From NCBI GenBank assembly GCA_963728825.1, contig CAVSLA010000004.1, positions 372,001 through 436,000 of the forward strand: a DNA stretch of 64,000 bases, in the 5' to 3' direction. Below the pieces are notes generated by a model. The model did not search any database, was not told the DNA's origin, and saw only the letters and a program-made list of their open reading frames with translations. Positions 54,027 to 61,709 of this stretch are shown piece by piece (the first letter of the stretch is position 1; the number at the start of each line of letters is the position of its first letter). The position numbers and the translations under genes are program-made. Origin of the DNA: CAVREM01 sp963728825. GTDB taxonomy: Bacteria > Acidobacteriota > Vicinamibacteria > Vicinamibacterales > CAVVIG01.

Positions 54027-54743
54027 TTACTCCGCAGAAACCGGAAGTGAGATCAGAACCGCCGAGCGACCCGTCAGCCCCGACTCGGCCTGCGCTGGGA
54101 CGTCCGGAGACCAGACGCGTCCGCCGTGTCGCTCGATCACACGGCAGGCGATTGGCAGGGCGAGCCCGAGCCCGCCGCGTTTCTCGTCGAATGCCGCCGC
54201 ATCTGCTTCGTATGATCGTTGTACGTCAGCGTCTCGTGCCACGACAACCACCGCGGCCCGATCGGGACCGGTCCGGCAATCTGCGACGACGGTCGCTTCG
54301 CCGGGCTGCTCGCGCAGAATCGCTCGAAAAAATGCGTCGAAGGCGGCTGCGAGCCGGGGTTTGTCTGCTGTCAATCGCGCTCCAGCGAGGTCGCCGCGCA
54401 CGGCGAACTGCACCCCGCGATCCCGAGCCTCATGCACACCTGCGGCCACCTCACGGATGAGCTTGAGCAGGTCGATTTCCTCTCGTTTGACCGCCGCCGT
54501 CCCACCGTCGAGCTTGGAAATTTCGCTGAGCTCGCTGATCAGAGCGACGAGCTTCGCGCAGGACTTCTCCGCTTCGTCGACCATCTTGCGCTGCCGTTCG
54601 CTCAACGGCTGTTCGCCGTCCCGCTGGAGCATGCGGAGGTAGCCGCCAACCACCGACGCCGGCGTGCGGAACTCATGCGCCGCGAGCGACAGCAGTCGCG
54701 AATAGGCCTCCATCAGGGCCGCGGCGCGATCGGGCTCGCCCAT
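54027..54743 (-). CDS. Sensor-less histidine kinase
   Basis: 238 residues from the ATG at 54743. The HisKA dimerisation helix has the phosphoacceptor His (LSLAAHEFRTPASVVGGYLR, about residue 23). The ATPase part keeps a G2-like block (GGLGLALPIACRVIERHGGR), but the N box is unusual (AAFDAFFRAILREQ, no Asn in the expected place). There is no membrane or PAS domain, so the input must come from another protein. It is first in the long minus-strand operon and directly upstream of response regulator 2. Confidence 0.8.
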   Translation of the reverse strand: MGEPDRAAALMEAYSRLLSLAAHEFRTPASVVGGYLRMLQRDGEQPLSERQRKMVDEAEKSCAKLVALISELSEISKLDGGTAAVKREEIDLLKLIREVAAGVHEARDRGVQFAVRGDLAGARLTADKPRLAAAFDAFFRAILREQPGEATVVADCRTGPDRAAVVVVARDADVQRSYEADAAAFDEKRGGLGLALPIACRVIERHGGRVWSPDVPAQAESGLTGRSAVLISLPVSAE

Positions 54744-54749
54744 GGTCGG

Positions 54750-54755
54750 AGCGTA
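54750..54755 (-). promoter_or_regulatory. TACGCT -10-like box six bases before the histidine kinase ATG
   Basis: A TAnnnT hexamer on the minus strand with a six-base spacer to the ATG at 54743, the spacing of leaderless promoters. The match is weak on its own. Confidence 0.3.
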
Positions 54756-54879
54756 GCACACGACATGAGCACGTCGATTGCGCCCCCCTTTCGCCAACTT
54801 ATGGAAATCTGTTTCGCGCTGCTGGCGTCAGGGCCGGAAAAGACGTCGATCTTCCATGCAGATTGCACTCGAGGCACCG

Positions 54880-54895
54880 TGGCACATCGCTTGAA
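54880..54895 (+). promoter_or_regulatory. Sigma54-type -24/-12 promoter before the PEP-CTERM-like gene
   Basis: TGGCAC-N5-TTGAA. The -24 box is perfect; the -12 box differs by one base from TTGCA. The predicted start is near 54905, about 16 bases before the ATG at 54921. Confidence 0.55.
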
Positions 54896-54920
54896 GTGGC
54901 GCTAGCGGCGGAAATAGAAG

Positions 54921-55208
54921 ATGAACATGCGGAAACGATATCGGGTATTAGTCCTCGCAGCGCTTGCGGCTGCGGTGGCCGTTCCTCTCACGTTCGGGCT
55001 GTCGCTCGAGTCGAAGCCGGCAGTCGTGACAGTACCGCACGCGGGCAACGTCGCGATCGTTGCCGCGAGCGCGAAGAGCTATTCCCTGTTCCTCCCGGAG
55101 CAAGCCCGACCGCGCTCGTCGATGCCGCAGCTGCCGGACGGTGCGAAGCTCCTGTTCGTCGGTTCGGCCCTGTTCGGCTTGGCCGGCGTCATGCGGAAGA
55201 ACCACTGA
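54921..55208 (+). CDS. Small exported protein with a variant PEP-CTERM-like sorting tail
   Basis: 95 residues. A signal peptide (KRYRVLVLAALAAAVAVPLT) is followed by about 45 mature residues. The C-terminal 25 residues have the tripartite layout of exosortase substrates: a short motif (LPDGA, residues 71-75), a hydrophobic helix with the PEP-CTERM pattern (LLFVGSALFGLAGV) and a basic end (MRKNH). PDG takes the place of Pro-Glu-Pro, as in VPDSG-type tails. The gene has its own sigma54-like promoter and sits at the head of the XrtA-type locus, divergent from the histidine kinase. It may be a structural or signalling cargo. No family name is claimed. Confidence 0.7.
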   Translation: MNMRKRYRVLVLAALAAAVAVPLTFGLSLESKPAVVTVPHAGNVAIVAASAKSYSLFLPEQARPRSSMPQLPDGAKLLFVGSALFGLAGVMRKNH

Positions 55209-55304
55209 ATTCGGGCTCGCCGTCGGGAATGTGGCCGAGCCATTAGCCCTCAGCCCTGAGCCCACGCTTCCCGAGTTCCTCTAGCGGCAAGCCTCCAGCC
55301 CCCG

Positions 55305-55310
55305 TAAAAT
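55305..55310 (+). promoter_or_regulatory. TAAAAT -10 box six bases before msrP
   Basis: The hexamer TAAAAT ends six bases before the ATG at 55317, which suggests a leaderless transcript. There is no ribosome site between them. Confidence 0.45.
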
Positions 55311-55316
55311 GGGGCC

Positions 55317-56291
55317 ATGCTTATCAAGCGCCCGTCGGACGTCCGGAGCTCTGAGATCACCGATCAGAAGCTGTATTTCAACCGGCGCGAGTTCATGCGC
55401 GCGGCGGGTGTCGCCGCCGGCGCGGCGGCGGGCGCCGGCGTGTTCTGGGGCGCGAATGCGACCTTGTCGGCCGCCGAACCGGCGCCGCATGGCCGCAAGC
55501 TCGAGAACGTTCAGAAAAGCCCGCTCAGCGTGACCAACGAACGGGCCAACACCTGGGAACAGATCACCACCTACAACAACTATTACGAGTTCGGCACCGA
55601 CAAGGAAGATCCGTCGCTCTACGCGAAATCGTTGAAGACCGAACCGTGGAGTGTTCGCATCGACGGCGAGGTCGCCAAGCCGGCCACCTACGCGCTCGAG
55701 GACATCCTCAAGGGCCAGACCCTCGAGGAACGCATCTACCGGCTTCGCTGCGTCGAGGCGTGGTCGATGGTGATTCCGTGGGTGGGCTTCCCGCTGGCCG
55801 ACCTGATCAAGCGGGTCGAGCCGACCGCCAAGGCGCGTTTCATCGAGTTCTACACGCTTGCCGATTTGACCCAGATGCCTGGCCTGCAGGCACCGGTGCT
55901 GCGTTGGCCGTATATCGAAGGGCTGCGCATGGACGAAGCGATGCACCCTCTCACGATTCTCGCCGTCGGACTGTACGGCGAGGTGATGCCCAAGCAGGAC
56001 GGCGCGCCGATCCGGCTGGTCGTCCCCTGGAAGTACGGCTTCAAGAGCGCGAAATCGCTGGTGCGGATCCGCTTCGTCGAGCGCCAGCCGGTCAATTCGT
56101 GGCAGGAATCCAATTCGCGGGAGTACGGCTTCTACTCGAACGTCAACCCGACGGTCGATCACCCGCGCTGGACCCAGGCGACCGAGCGCCGTATCGGCGA
56201 GTTCTTCCGCCGCAAGACGCTGATGTTCAACGGCTACGCCGACCAGGTCCAGGGACTCTATGCGGGGATGGATCTGAAGCGGAATTACTGA
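55317..56291 (+). CDS. msrP: MsrP, catalytic subunit of periplasmic methionine sulfoxide reductase
   Basis: 324 residues. It has a Tat signal (NRREFMRAAGVAAGAAAGAG) and the sulfite-oxidase fold with the molybdenum-binding Cys in YRLRCVEAWSMVIPWVGFPL (about residue 145). Other family blocks are VVPWKYGFKSAKSLVRIRFV and NVNPTVDHPRWTQATERRI. MsrP repairs oxidised methionines of envelope proteins, receiving electrons from MsrQ, encoded 60 bp downstream. Identification is firm. Confidence 0.95.
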   Translation: MLIKRPSDVRSSEITDQKLYFNRREFMRAAGVAAGAAAGAGVFWGANATLSAAEPAPHGRKLENVQKSPLSVTNERANTWEQITTYNNYYEFGTDKEDPSLYAKSLKTEPWSVRIDGEVAKPATYALEDILKGQTLEERIYRLRCVEAWSMVIPWVGFPLADLIKRVEPTAKARFIEFYTLADLTQMPGLQAPVLRWPYIEGLRMDEAMHPLTILAVGLYGEVMPKQDGAPIRLVVPWKYGFKSAKSLVRIRFVERQPVNSWQESNSREYGFYSNVNPTVDHPRWTQATERRIGEFFRRKTLMFNGYADQVQGLYAGMDLKRNY

Positions 56292-56299
56292 AATCACTG

Positions 56300-56345
56300 A
56301 GATTTGAGGATTTCAGGACTTGAGGATTTGGGGTTCAAAGCCTGA
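56300..56345. repeat. TTGAGGATT-word repeat between msrP and msrQ
   Basis: Copies of TTTGAGGATT, ACTTGAGGATT and the outer pair gatttcag / ctgaaatc form an imperfect inverted repeat. The words match those at 7431-7541. Confidence 0.6.
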
Positions 56346-56351
56346 AATCTC

Positions 56352-57044
56352 GTGACCCAGAATCAGATCGTCACCCGGCTGCTCAAGCCTCTCGCCTTCG
56401 TCGCGGGCCTCTCGCCGTTCGTGTGGCTCGTCTGGGCGGCATTCACCGGCAATCTGAGCGTCAATCCGCTCAGCGACATCACGCTGTTCACCGGCGACTG
56501 GACGATTCGTTTCGTCTGCATCACGCTGGCGATGACGCCTCTGCGGCGTCTGACCGGGTGGAACGCGCTGATCCGCTTCCGGCGGATGGCCGGCCTCTTC
56601 GCGTTTTTCTACGGCTCGACCCACTTCCTGATCTACGTGATTGCCGATCGGTTCGCGGGGCTCGATTTCCCGGAGGGCATCGTCTCGTTGCGGATGCTGC
56701 GCGACCTGACGGTATCGGTCGGGGAGGACATCTACAAGCGGCCGTTCATCACCATCGGTTTCCTGGCGTGGCTTTGCATGGTGCCGCTCGCCGTGACCTC
56801 GACCGCCGGGATGATTCGACGTCTGGGCGGCAGGCGCTGGCAGGCGCTGCACCGCCTGATCTACGTCACCGCCATCGCCGCGGTCGTGCACTACTGGTGG
56901 CTGGTCAAGAGCGACATCCGTCCGCCGCTGCGCTACGCGATCATCGTCGGCATCCTGCTCGCGGCGCGTCTGGTCTACGCCGGCGTGCGCATGCGCAGCG
57001 CACGGCCCGCGACCGTTAACGCGCCCGCCCACAAAGTTCGATAA
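56352..57044 (+). CDS. msrQ: MsrQ, heme-binding membrane subunit of MsrPQ
   Basis: 230 residues with five to six membrane helices (FVAGLSPFVWLVWAAFTGNL, FITIGFLAWLCMVPLAVTST) and conserved His residues for heme (GSTHFLIYV, LHRLIYVTAIAAVVHYWWLV). It passes quinone-derived electrons to MsrP. The start is GTG at 56352. The order msrP-msrQ is the usual one. Confidence 0.93.
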   Translation: MTQNQIVTRLLKPLAFVAGLSPFVWLVWAAFTGNLSVNPLSDITLFTGDWTIRFVCITLAMTPLRRLTGWNALIRFRRMAGLFAFFYGSTHFLIYVIADRFAGLDFPEGIVSLRMLRDLTVSVGEDIYKRPFITIGFLAWLCMVPLAVTSTAGMIRRLGGRRWQALHRLIYVTAIAAVVHYWWLVKSDIRPPLRYAIIVGILLAARLVYAGVRMRSARPATVNAPAHKVR

Positions 57045-57065
57045 CCTCTCCATCCCAATTCGAAA

Positions 57066-57188
57066 GTGCTCTGCGACTGACGTCGCAGAGTGCTCGGTGA
57101 CTTACGGCCCAGGGTGCTCGGCGACTCACGCCGCAGGGCGCTTGCGACTTAAGGCGCGGGGTTCGCGACTCACGGCGCAGCGTGCTGG
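57066..57188. repeat. 24-bp imperfect tandem repeat (about five units)
   Basis: Units start at 57066, 57090, 57114, 57138 and 57160, each like GTGCTCGGCGACTCACGGCG. They fill the gap between msrQ and the convergent nucleotidase gene. A CGTGCTGG/CCAGCACG inverted repeat follows (57182-57231). No gene is supported in 57045-57283. Confidence 0.75.
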
Positions 57189-57283
57189 TCAATGAGTTGC
57201 CGGGAGCCAGATCGAGATCTCGAGCCAGCACGTTTGAGGTGTGAGCACCTTGGGCCGGAAGACGCCCAGCACCCTGCGACTGA

Positions 57284-58807
57284 TCAGTCGATAACGATTC
57301 GCCCCTCGACCGAGGGTGACACGTCCCGTCGTTCGGCGACGTAATTTTCAAGCGCTGTGGCCATGAGCGGACCCGACTCCGGGCCGACCAGGGTTTTTTG
57401 CCCCTTGAACATCGTGTAGCCGTCGCCGCCGGCCAGCAGAAAGTCGGGAACGGCGATGGTGTAGGTTCGATTGGGATCAATCGGCGCGCCCTGCACGCGG
57501 ACGTCGCTCACCCGCGCACCCGGCTTGGCCTCGGGTTTCACCCGGAGTGTCATCCCGGAGATCTGCGGAAACTGGCCGGCCGCCGCCGGCAGCCGCGAGA
57601 CGCCATGTTCGAGCGCCGCGATCACGACGCGGCCGGACACCGAGAGGGTCGTGATGACGTTGCCGAACGGATGTATCTCGATGAGCGTCCGGCGGATCAG
57701 CGGGCCGGGCTGGTGCACCCGGTCGCCGCGGATGCCGCCGCCGTTCACCAACGAGAGTTCGCTGCGCGCCGCGGCTCGCACCGCGTCGGCGACGAGGTTG
57801 CCGAGGTTCGTTTCCGATGCGCGCAGGCGGACGGCGGTTCCCTCGAGCGGCACCGCTGTGGTCGCGACCACCTCGTTCAGGCCGGCGCTCAGCTTCGACT
57901 CGTAGGCGTTGACGACTGCCGCGGTGTTCGGCTCGTCTGCCAGGGCAGCCGTGATGGGAATGAGCTCGTAGAACCGCTCGATCACCCGCGGGCCGCGTTT
58001 TGCGACGTCGATGCGTGCCACGAATTTCGCGTCAGAGCCCGACTTGCTGATGAACGTCCGGTTGGTCGTCGACGCAATCGGGTAGTGTTCGTGCCCGCCG
58101 ATGATCAGGTCGATCTCTGGAAATTTCTCCGCCAGCTCTCGGTCTTCTTCGTAGGTGAGATGGGTCAGCGCGATCAGGACGTCCACTCGCTCGCGTCTGA
58201 TCATCGGGATGAACCTGGCCGCCGCCTGCATCGGATCCGAGACGTCGATCCTGGCGAGCCGGTCGCGGATGACTCCCTCGGTCGAACAGAGTCCGATGAC
58301 GCCGACCTTCAGCGATCCGAACGTCCGGACAATGTACGGCGAGGCGCCGCCGACCGGGCGGCCGGTGGTGCGATCGATGGCGTTGGCGATGACCCATTGC
58401 CACCGTGCTTCCGCCATGCGTTGCAGGAGGACGTCGGCGCCGAAGTCGAATTCGTGATTGCCGAGGGTGGCGATGTCCAGTCCCACGGCGTTCAGGGCGG
58501 CAATCATCTGCTCGCCCTTGAACACCGTCGAAGCGACCGACGATGACAGGAAGTCGCCGGCGAGCATGAGGATCGGCGACACGCCGTCGCGGGTCAGTTG
58601 CTGTTTCAACGTCGCGACGCGCGCCAGCCCACCGGCCCCGTCGACCGGCACCGTCGAGTAGACGTCGTTCAGCTGCAGGATGGTAAGCGGCGCGCCGGCG
58701 CGGGGCGCTCCGACCTCGTCCGGCTGTTGCGCCGTAGGGATCGCCACAGTCGCTGGAGCGACCATGGCAGCCACGAGCGCGATGACGAGCGCGGCCTTCC
58801 GGTACAG
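57284..58807 (-). CDS. Exported 5'-nucleotidase/UshA-like metallophosphoesterase
   Basis: About 507 residues. A signal peptide (LYRKAALVIALVAAMVAP...) precedes the metallophosphatase domain (LTILQLNDVYSTVP, LAGDFLSSS, ATLGNHEFDFGAD, LTHLTYEEDRELAEKFPEID, IIGGHEHYP) and the 5'-nucleotidase C-terminal domain (TNLGNLVADAVRAAA, SLVNGGGIRGDR, LAGGDGYTMFKGQK). No ATG precedes the signal peptide; a CTG at 58807 with GGAAA upstream is the best guess. The frame appears joined to the upstream gene only because of a +1 shift near 58908. It probably dephosphorylates nucleotides in the periplasm. It is last in the 57-64 kb operon. Confidence 0.82.
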   Translation of the reverse strand: MYRKAALVIALVAAMVAPATVAIPTAQQPDEVGAPRAGAPLTILQLNDVYSTVPVDGAGGLARVATLKQQLTRDGVSPILMLAGDFLSSSVASTVFKGEQMIAALNAVGLDIATLGNHEFDFGADVLLQRMAEARWQWVIANAIDRTTGRPVGGASPYIVRTFGSLKVGVIGLCSTEGVIRDRLARIDVSDPMQAAARFIPMIRRERVDVLIALTHLTYEEDRELAEKFPEIDLIIGGHEHYPIASTTNRTFISKSGSDAKFVARIDVAKRGPRVIERFYELIPITAALADEPNTAAVVNAYESKLSAGLNEVVATTAVPLEGTAVRLRASETNLGNLVADAVRAAARSELSLVNGGGIRGDRVHQPGPLIRRTLIEIHPFGNVITTLSVSGRVVIAALEHGVSRLPAAAGQFPQISGMTLRVKPEAKPGARVSDVRVQGAPIDPNRTYTIAVPDFLLAGGDGYTMFKGQKTLVGPESGPLMATALENYVAERRDVSPSVEGRIVID

Positions 58808-58851
58808 TGGCTGTTTCCGTGGACCAGGTATCGTCTCAGCGGCGCAAGAGG

Positions 58852-60502
58852 TCACGGCAGCCGATCCAGACCCACCGTCTGCCAACCGTTGGCCGTGCGG
58901 CGAAAGTACCACCCGGACCGGCTCTTTCCATGTGGGATGGTCCGGGTGAACCGTCTCGATGGCGACCGTCACGAACGGCGCGCCGTCCAACACCGCTGAT
59001 GGTCCCGATGTGCGGGGTTGGCTGGCCCGCGTCTCTGACGTTGGCCCGACTGGAGCGTCGGTCGCGTTGTCGAAGCGCGACCAGGTGAAGCGATATTCGG
59101 CCGCGGCTGACGCGACGCCGGCATCCGCCGCCGCGTTCCGGAAGCTCAGGACCCCTGATGGATCGAGCACCGGCTCGACGATCGGGTTCAGGGCGGGCAG
59201 CCAGGCTCTGACCACCTTGTCACGCCGTTTGATGAGGGTGTTGGCGATGTACTCCGCCGCTCGCGGCTCCCGATAGCGCGCCTTGGCGACCACCGCTCGA
59301 ATCGCCTCGTCGCTGAACCGCGACACGATCCGCGCTGCCCAGAAGGCATCGTCAGGACGCAGGTTGTCGAATGCCGCGTTCGGGTATTCCGGCTGCCACG
59401 CTTCGGGCTCGAACCGATCGCCTTCGAAGAGGCCGACATACGGCCGGAGGTCGCCTGGATAATCGACGAACTGCCACGGCTGGATCCACAAGCCCAGCGA
59501 GAACAGCCCCGCCGCGGCCGGCCGCCCCTCGAAGAGATACTCGTATCCCGAGCCGCGGCGGTCCGGCGTGTTGCCCAGGAGCGATCCGAAGTCGAACATG
59601 TAGTGGCGGATCGCTTTCCGGCCGCCTTCCGTGACCAGCATGTCGAGCGTGTTGAGGGCGCGCGAATCGTCGTGGTTCAGCCATGCGCCGAAGACGCGGT
59701 TCGCACGCAGCTCGCGGCGGTGTTCGTGCGGGTGGATGTCGTTGGGATCGTCCGGCCGGGTGCCGAAGTGGCGGAAGTTGCCGAGCGGCTCGCCTTCGAC
59801 GAACCGGCCGGCGGTCATCCGGTAGGTGCCGTCGGAATTCCTCGCCGCCAGCTGCAAGACGTCTTCGAGATCGCCTGTTCGGTAGCGACGGCGGCCCGAC
59901 GCGTCACGATAGGTCGCTGTCGGAGCGATCGAGATCCGAGCGGGATCGACGTTGACGAGATAGACGTCGACGACGTGGTAGCCGATTGCGTGGTAGAACG
60001 TCGTGCCGAGCATTTCGGCGCCGCTCGAGAGGTCGGGGTAGTCATCCACGTCGACTTCCAGCTGATAGATCTGGTCCGGATTCCTGGCATCGACAGCGCG
60101 GAAGCCAGGTTGAAAGCCGGCCTCTCCCTTGTCCCCGACGATGATCCACTGGTCGACCTCGAGGCGCTCGACGCGATCCGGTCCGCGGACGATGTCTGCG
60201 ACCGTCATCCCGCCGCGCCCGATGCGGTTGGTGAACCAGCTCGAGTCCGGTACCTCGTCCACGGTGTTGAGATTGACCGCTTTGATGCGCTGGCGATCGC
60301 CTCGTGTGGCGAAGGTGTTTTCGATGAAATCGAAGGCTTCACTCAACTCGATCGGCCGTGCGCCGCTCGCGTCGAGGGCCGTGTCCTGATCGCGCTGGAG
60401 CGGATCGTCGGGATAGAACCGCGGGCCCGCGCCCCGCGGCTGCGTCAGCAGGGCGGCGACCAGCAGAACGGCAACCAGCGAGACGGGATGGCTAGAAGAC
60501 AT
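58852..60502 (-). CDS. Unknown exported protein, kinase-fold-like (one frameshift near its end)
   Basis: About 550 residues from the ATG at 60502. Signal peptide SSHPVSLVAVLLVAALLTQP. Family-like blocks are AFDFIENTFATRGDRQRIKA, SSWFTNRIG, YPDLSSGAEMLGTTFYHAIG, ELRANRVFGAWLNHDDSRAL and HYMFDFGSLLGNTPDRRGSG. The last two, with their Asp residues, recall the catalytic and metal loops of atypical (HipA/CotH-like) kinases; this is inference. A +1 shift near 58908 hides the true end (YFRRTANGWQTVGLDRLP, stop at 58852). The start overlaps the Omp85-like gene by 11 bases. I do not know a named family. Confidence 0.7.
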
Positions 60503-61709
60503 TGCTGAACTTGAACACCAGCACTGGTCCCTCGGTGCCAAACGCGAGGTCGGCTCGCAGGGCGGCGGTGGCGAGATACCCGAGGCGGACGCCGATCCCG
60601 TAGTCCTGCGTCAGATCGCGGAAGTCGAGCTCGCCGGGACGGGGCGCCACCGTGCCGGCATCGTAGAACAGTGCGCCGGCAATGAACGAGTTCGCCTGCC
60701 AGCGGTATTCCGCCTGGAACAGAACCAGGCTCCGGTCGCGCAGGCGATACGCGGGAAGACCGCGCAGCGAGTATCCGCCGCCGAGCGTCGGCTGCAGATA
60801 GAACGGCACCTCATGGCCCTCGTCCGGCGCCAGATCGGCATACCGCGCGTGGAGTGCCAGCGAGCGCGCGTTGTTGACGATCGGGAAAAAGTGCTGGAGA
60901 TCGGCCTGCAACCGCGTAAACGAGTAGCGACTGGTGTCGCGATCGGCAAAGCGATCGTAGGAAAGCGTGTATCGCCCTCCCAGGCTGGTGCCGAACGGGG
61001 CGTCGATCGTATCCACCCGCAGGACGCCGCCGGCGCGCAGGAAGTCGGGCTGTCCGACCAGCCCGGGCACTTCGGCGGGTGTGAACAGCGCATCGGTCGA
61101 GGGCCCGAGCGGGTCGCGCCCCTCGCCCACCTCCGGCGCCAGGTATTCGAGCCCACCGGCGATCGTCAACCACGACGTCGGGTTGGCGTTGCCGATTCTG
61201 ACGCCGGCCAGCGCGTCGAAGGACTGTTCGCGATAGGCGTACGAGCTGCGGGCCGATTCCGCGCTGTCGGGGCCGAGCCCGTAAAAATCCTCCTGTGGGA
61301 AATCGCGCCGCCGCCCGCCGATCTCGACGAACATCCGGCGATCGGCCAGGTTCGGAAATGCCAGCCGACCGTCGACCTCCCAGTAGCGGCGCACCGTGAT
61401 CACGCTGGTGGCGGTTGCGCTGAACGTATGGTTCGAATACCGCACCGCCGGTCCTGCGCCGAAACCCGCGCCTTCAGGCAGCGCGCCCCATCTCACGAAC
61501 ACGCCCCGAGGCGCGTTGAAGAACCGCTGCAGCAGGTACTGGTCCTCGATCGTGAACAGAATCCGTTCGATGCGGCTGGGTTCGTAGGGGTGGAGGGCCT
61601 TGGCTTTGTCCGTCCGCTGCTGTTCGAGCGATCCGGCGCGGGTCTCCTGTGCCGCCGCGGTCGACGCCATCGCGGCCAGGAGCACAGCAATCGCCGCGGC
61701 GCGCTTCAC
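60492..61709 (-). CDS. Omp85/BamA-like outer-membrane barrel without POTRA domains
   Basis: 405 residues. Signal peptide MKRAAAIAVLLAAMASTAAAQ, a short periplasmic lead, then a 16-strand-like barrel of the surface-antigen (D15) type: VFVRWGALPEGAGFGAGPAV, LGGRYTLSYDRFADRDTSRY, the lid-like GGGYSLRGLPAYRLRDRSLV and a C-terminal strand ending in Phe (VLVFKFSNVF). The lack of POTRA repeats rules out a BamA role. It may secrete or anchor the protein encoded next. The ATG overlaps the translocase stop (ATGA). Confidence 0.85.
   Translation of the reverse strand: MKRAAAIAVLLAAMASTAAAQETRAGSLEQQRTDKAKALHPYEPSRIERILFTIEDQYLLQRFFNAPRGVFVRWGALPEGAGFGAGPAVRYSNHTFSATATSVITVRRYWEVDGRLAFPNLADRRMFVEIGGRRRDFPQEDFYGLGPDSAESARSSYAYREQSFDALAGVRIGNANPTSWLTIAGGLEYLAPEVGEGRDPLGPSTDALFTPAEVPGLVGQPDFLRAGGVLRVDTIDAPFGTSLGGRYTLSYDRFADRDTSRYSFTRLQADLQHFFPIVNNARSLALHARYADLAPDEGHEVPFYLQPTLGGGYSLRGLPAYRLRDRSLVLFQAEYRWQANSFIAGALFYDAGTVAPRPGELDFRDLTQDYGIGVRLGYLATAALRADLAFGTEGPVLVFKFSNVF

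Noticed and set aside
57066..57231. Possible CRISPR array because of regular repeats.
   Set aside because: The units are contiguous, without spacers, and diverge from one another; no cas genes are near.
57284..60541. A single 1085-residue fusion of an exported protein and a nucleotidase.
   Set aside because: A one-base shift near 58908 reveals a proper C-terminus and stop for the first protein and a separate signal peptide for the second.
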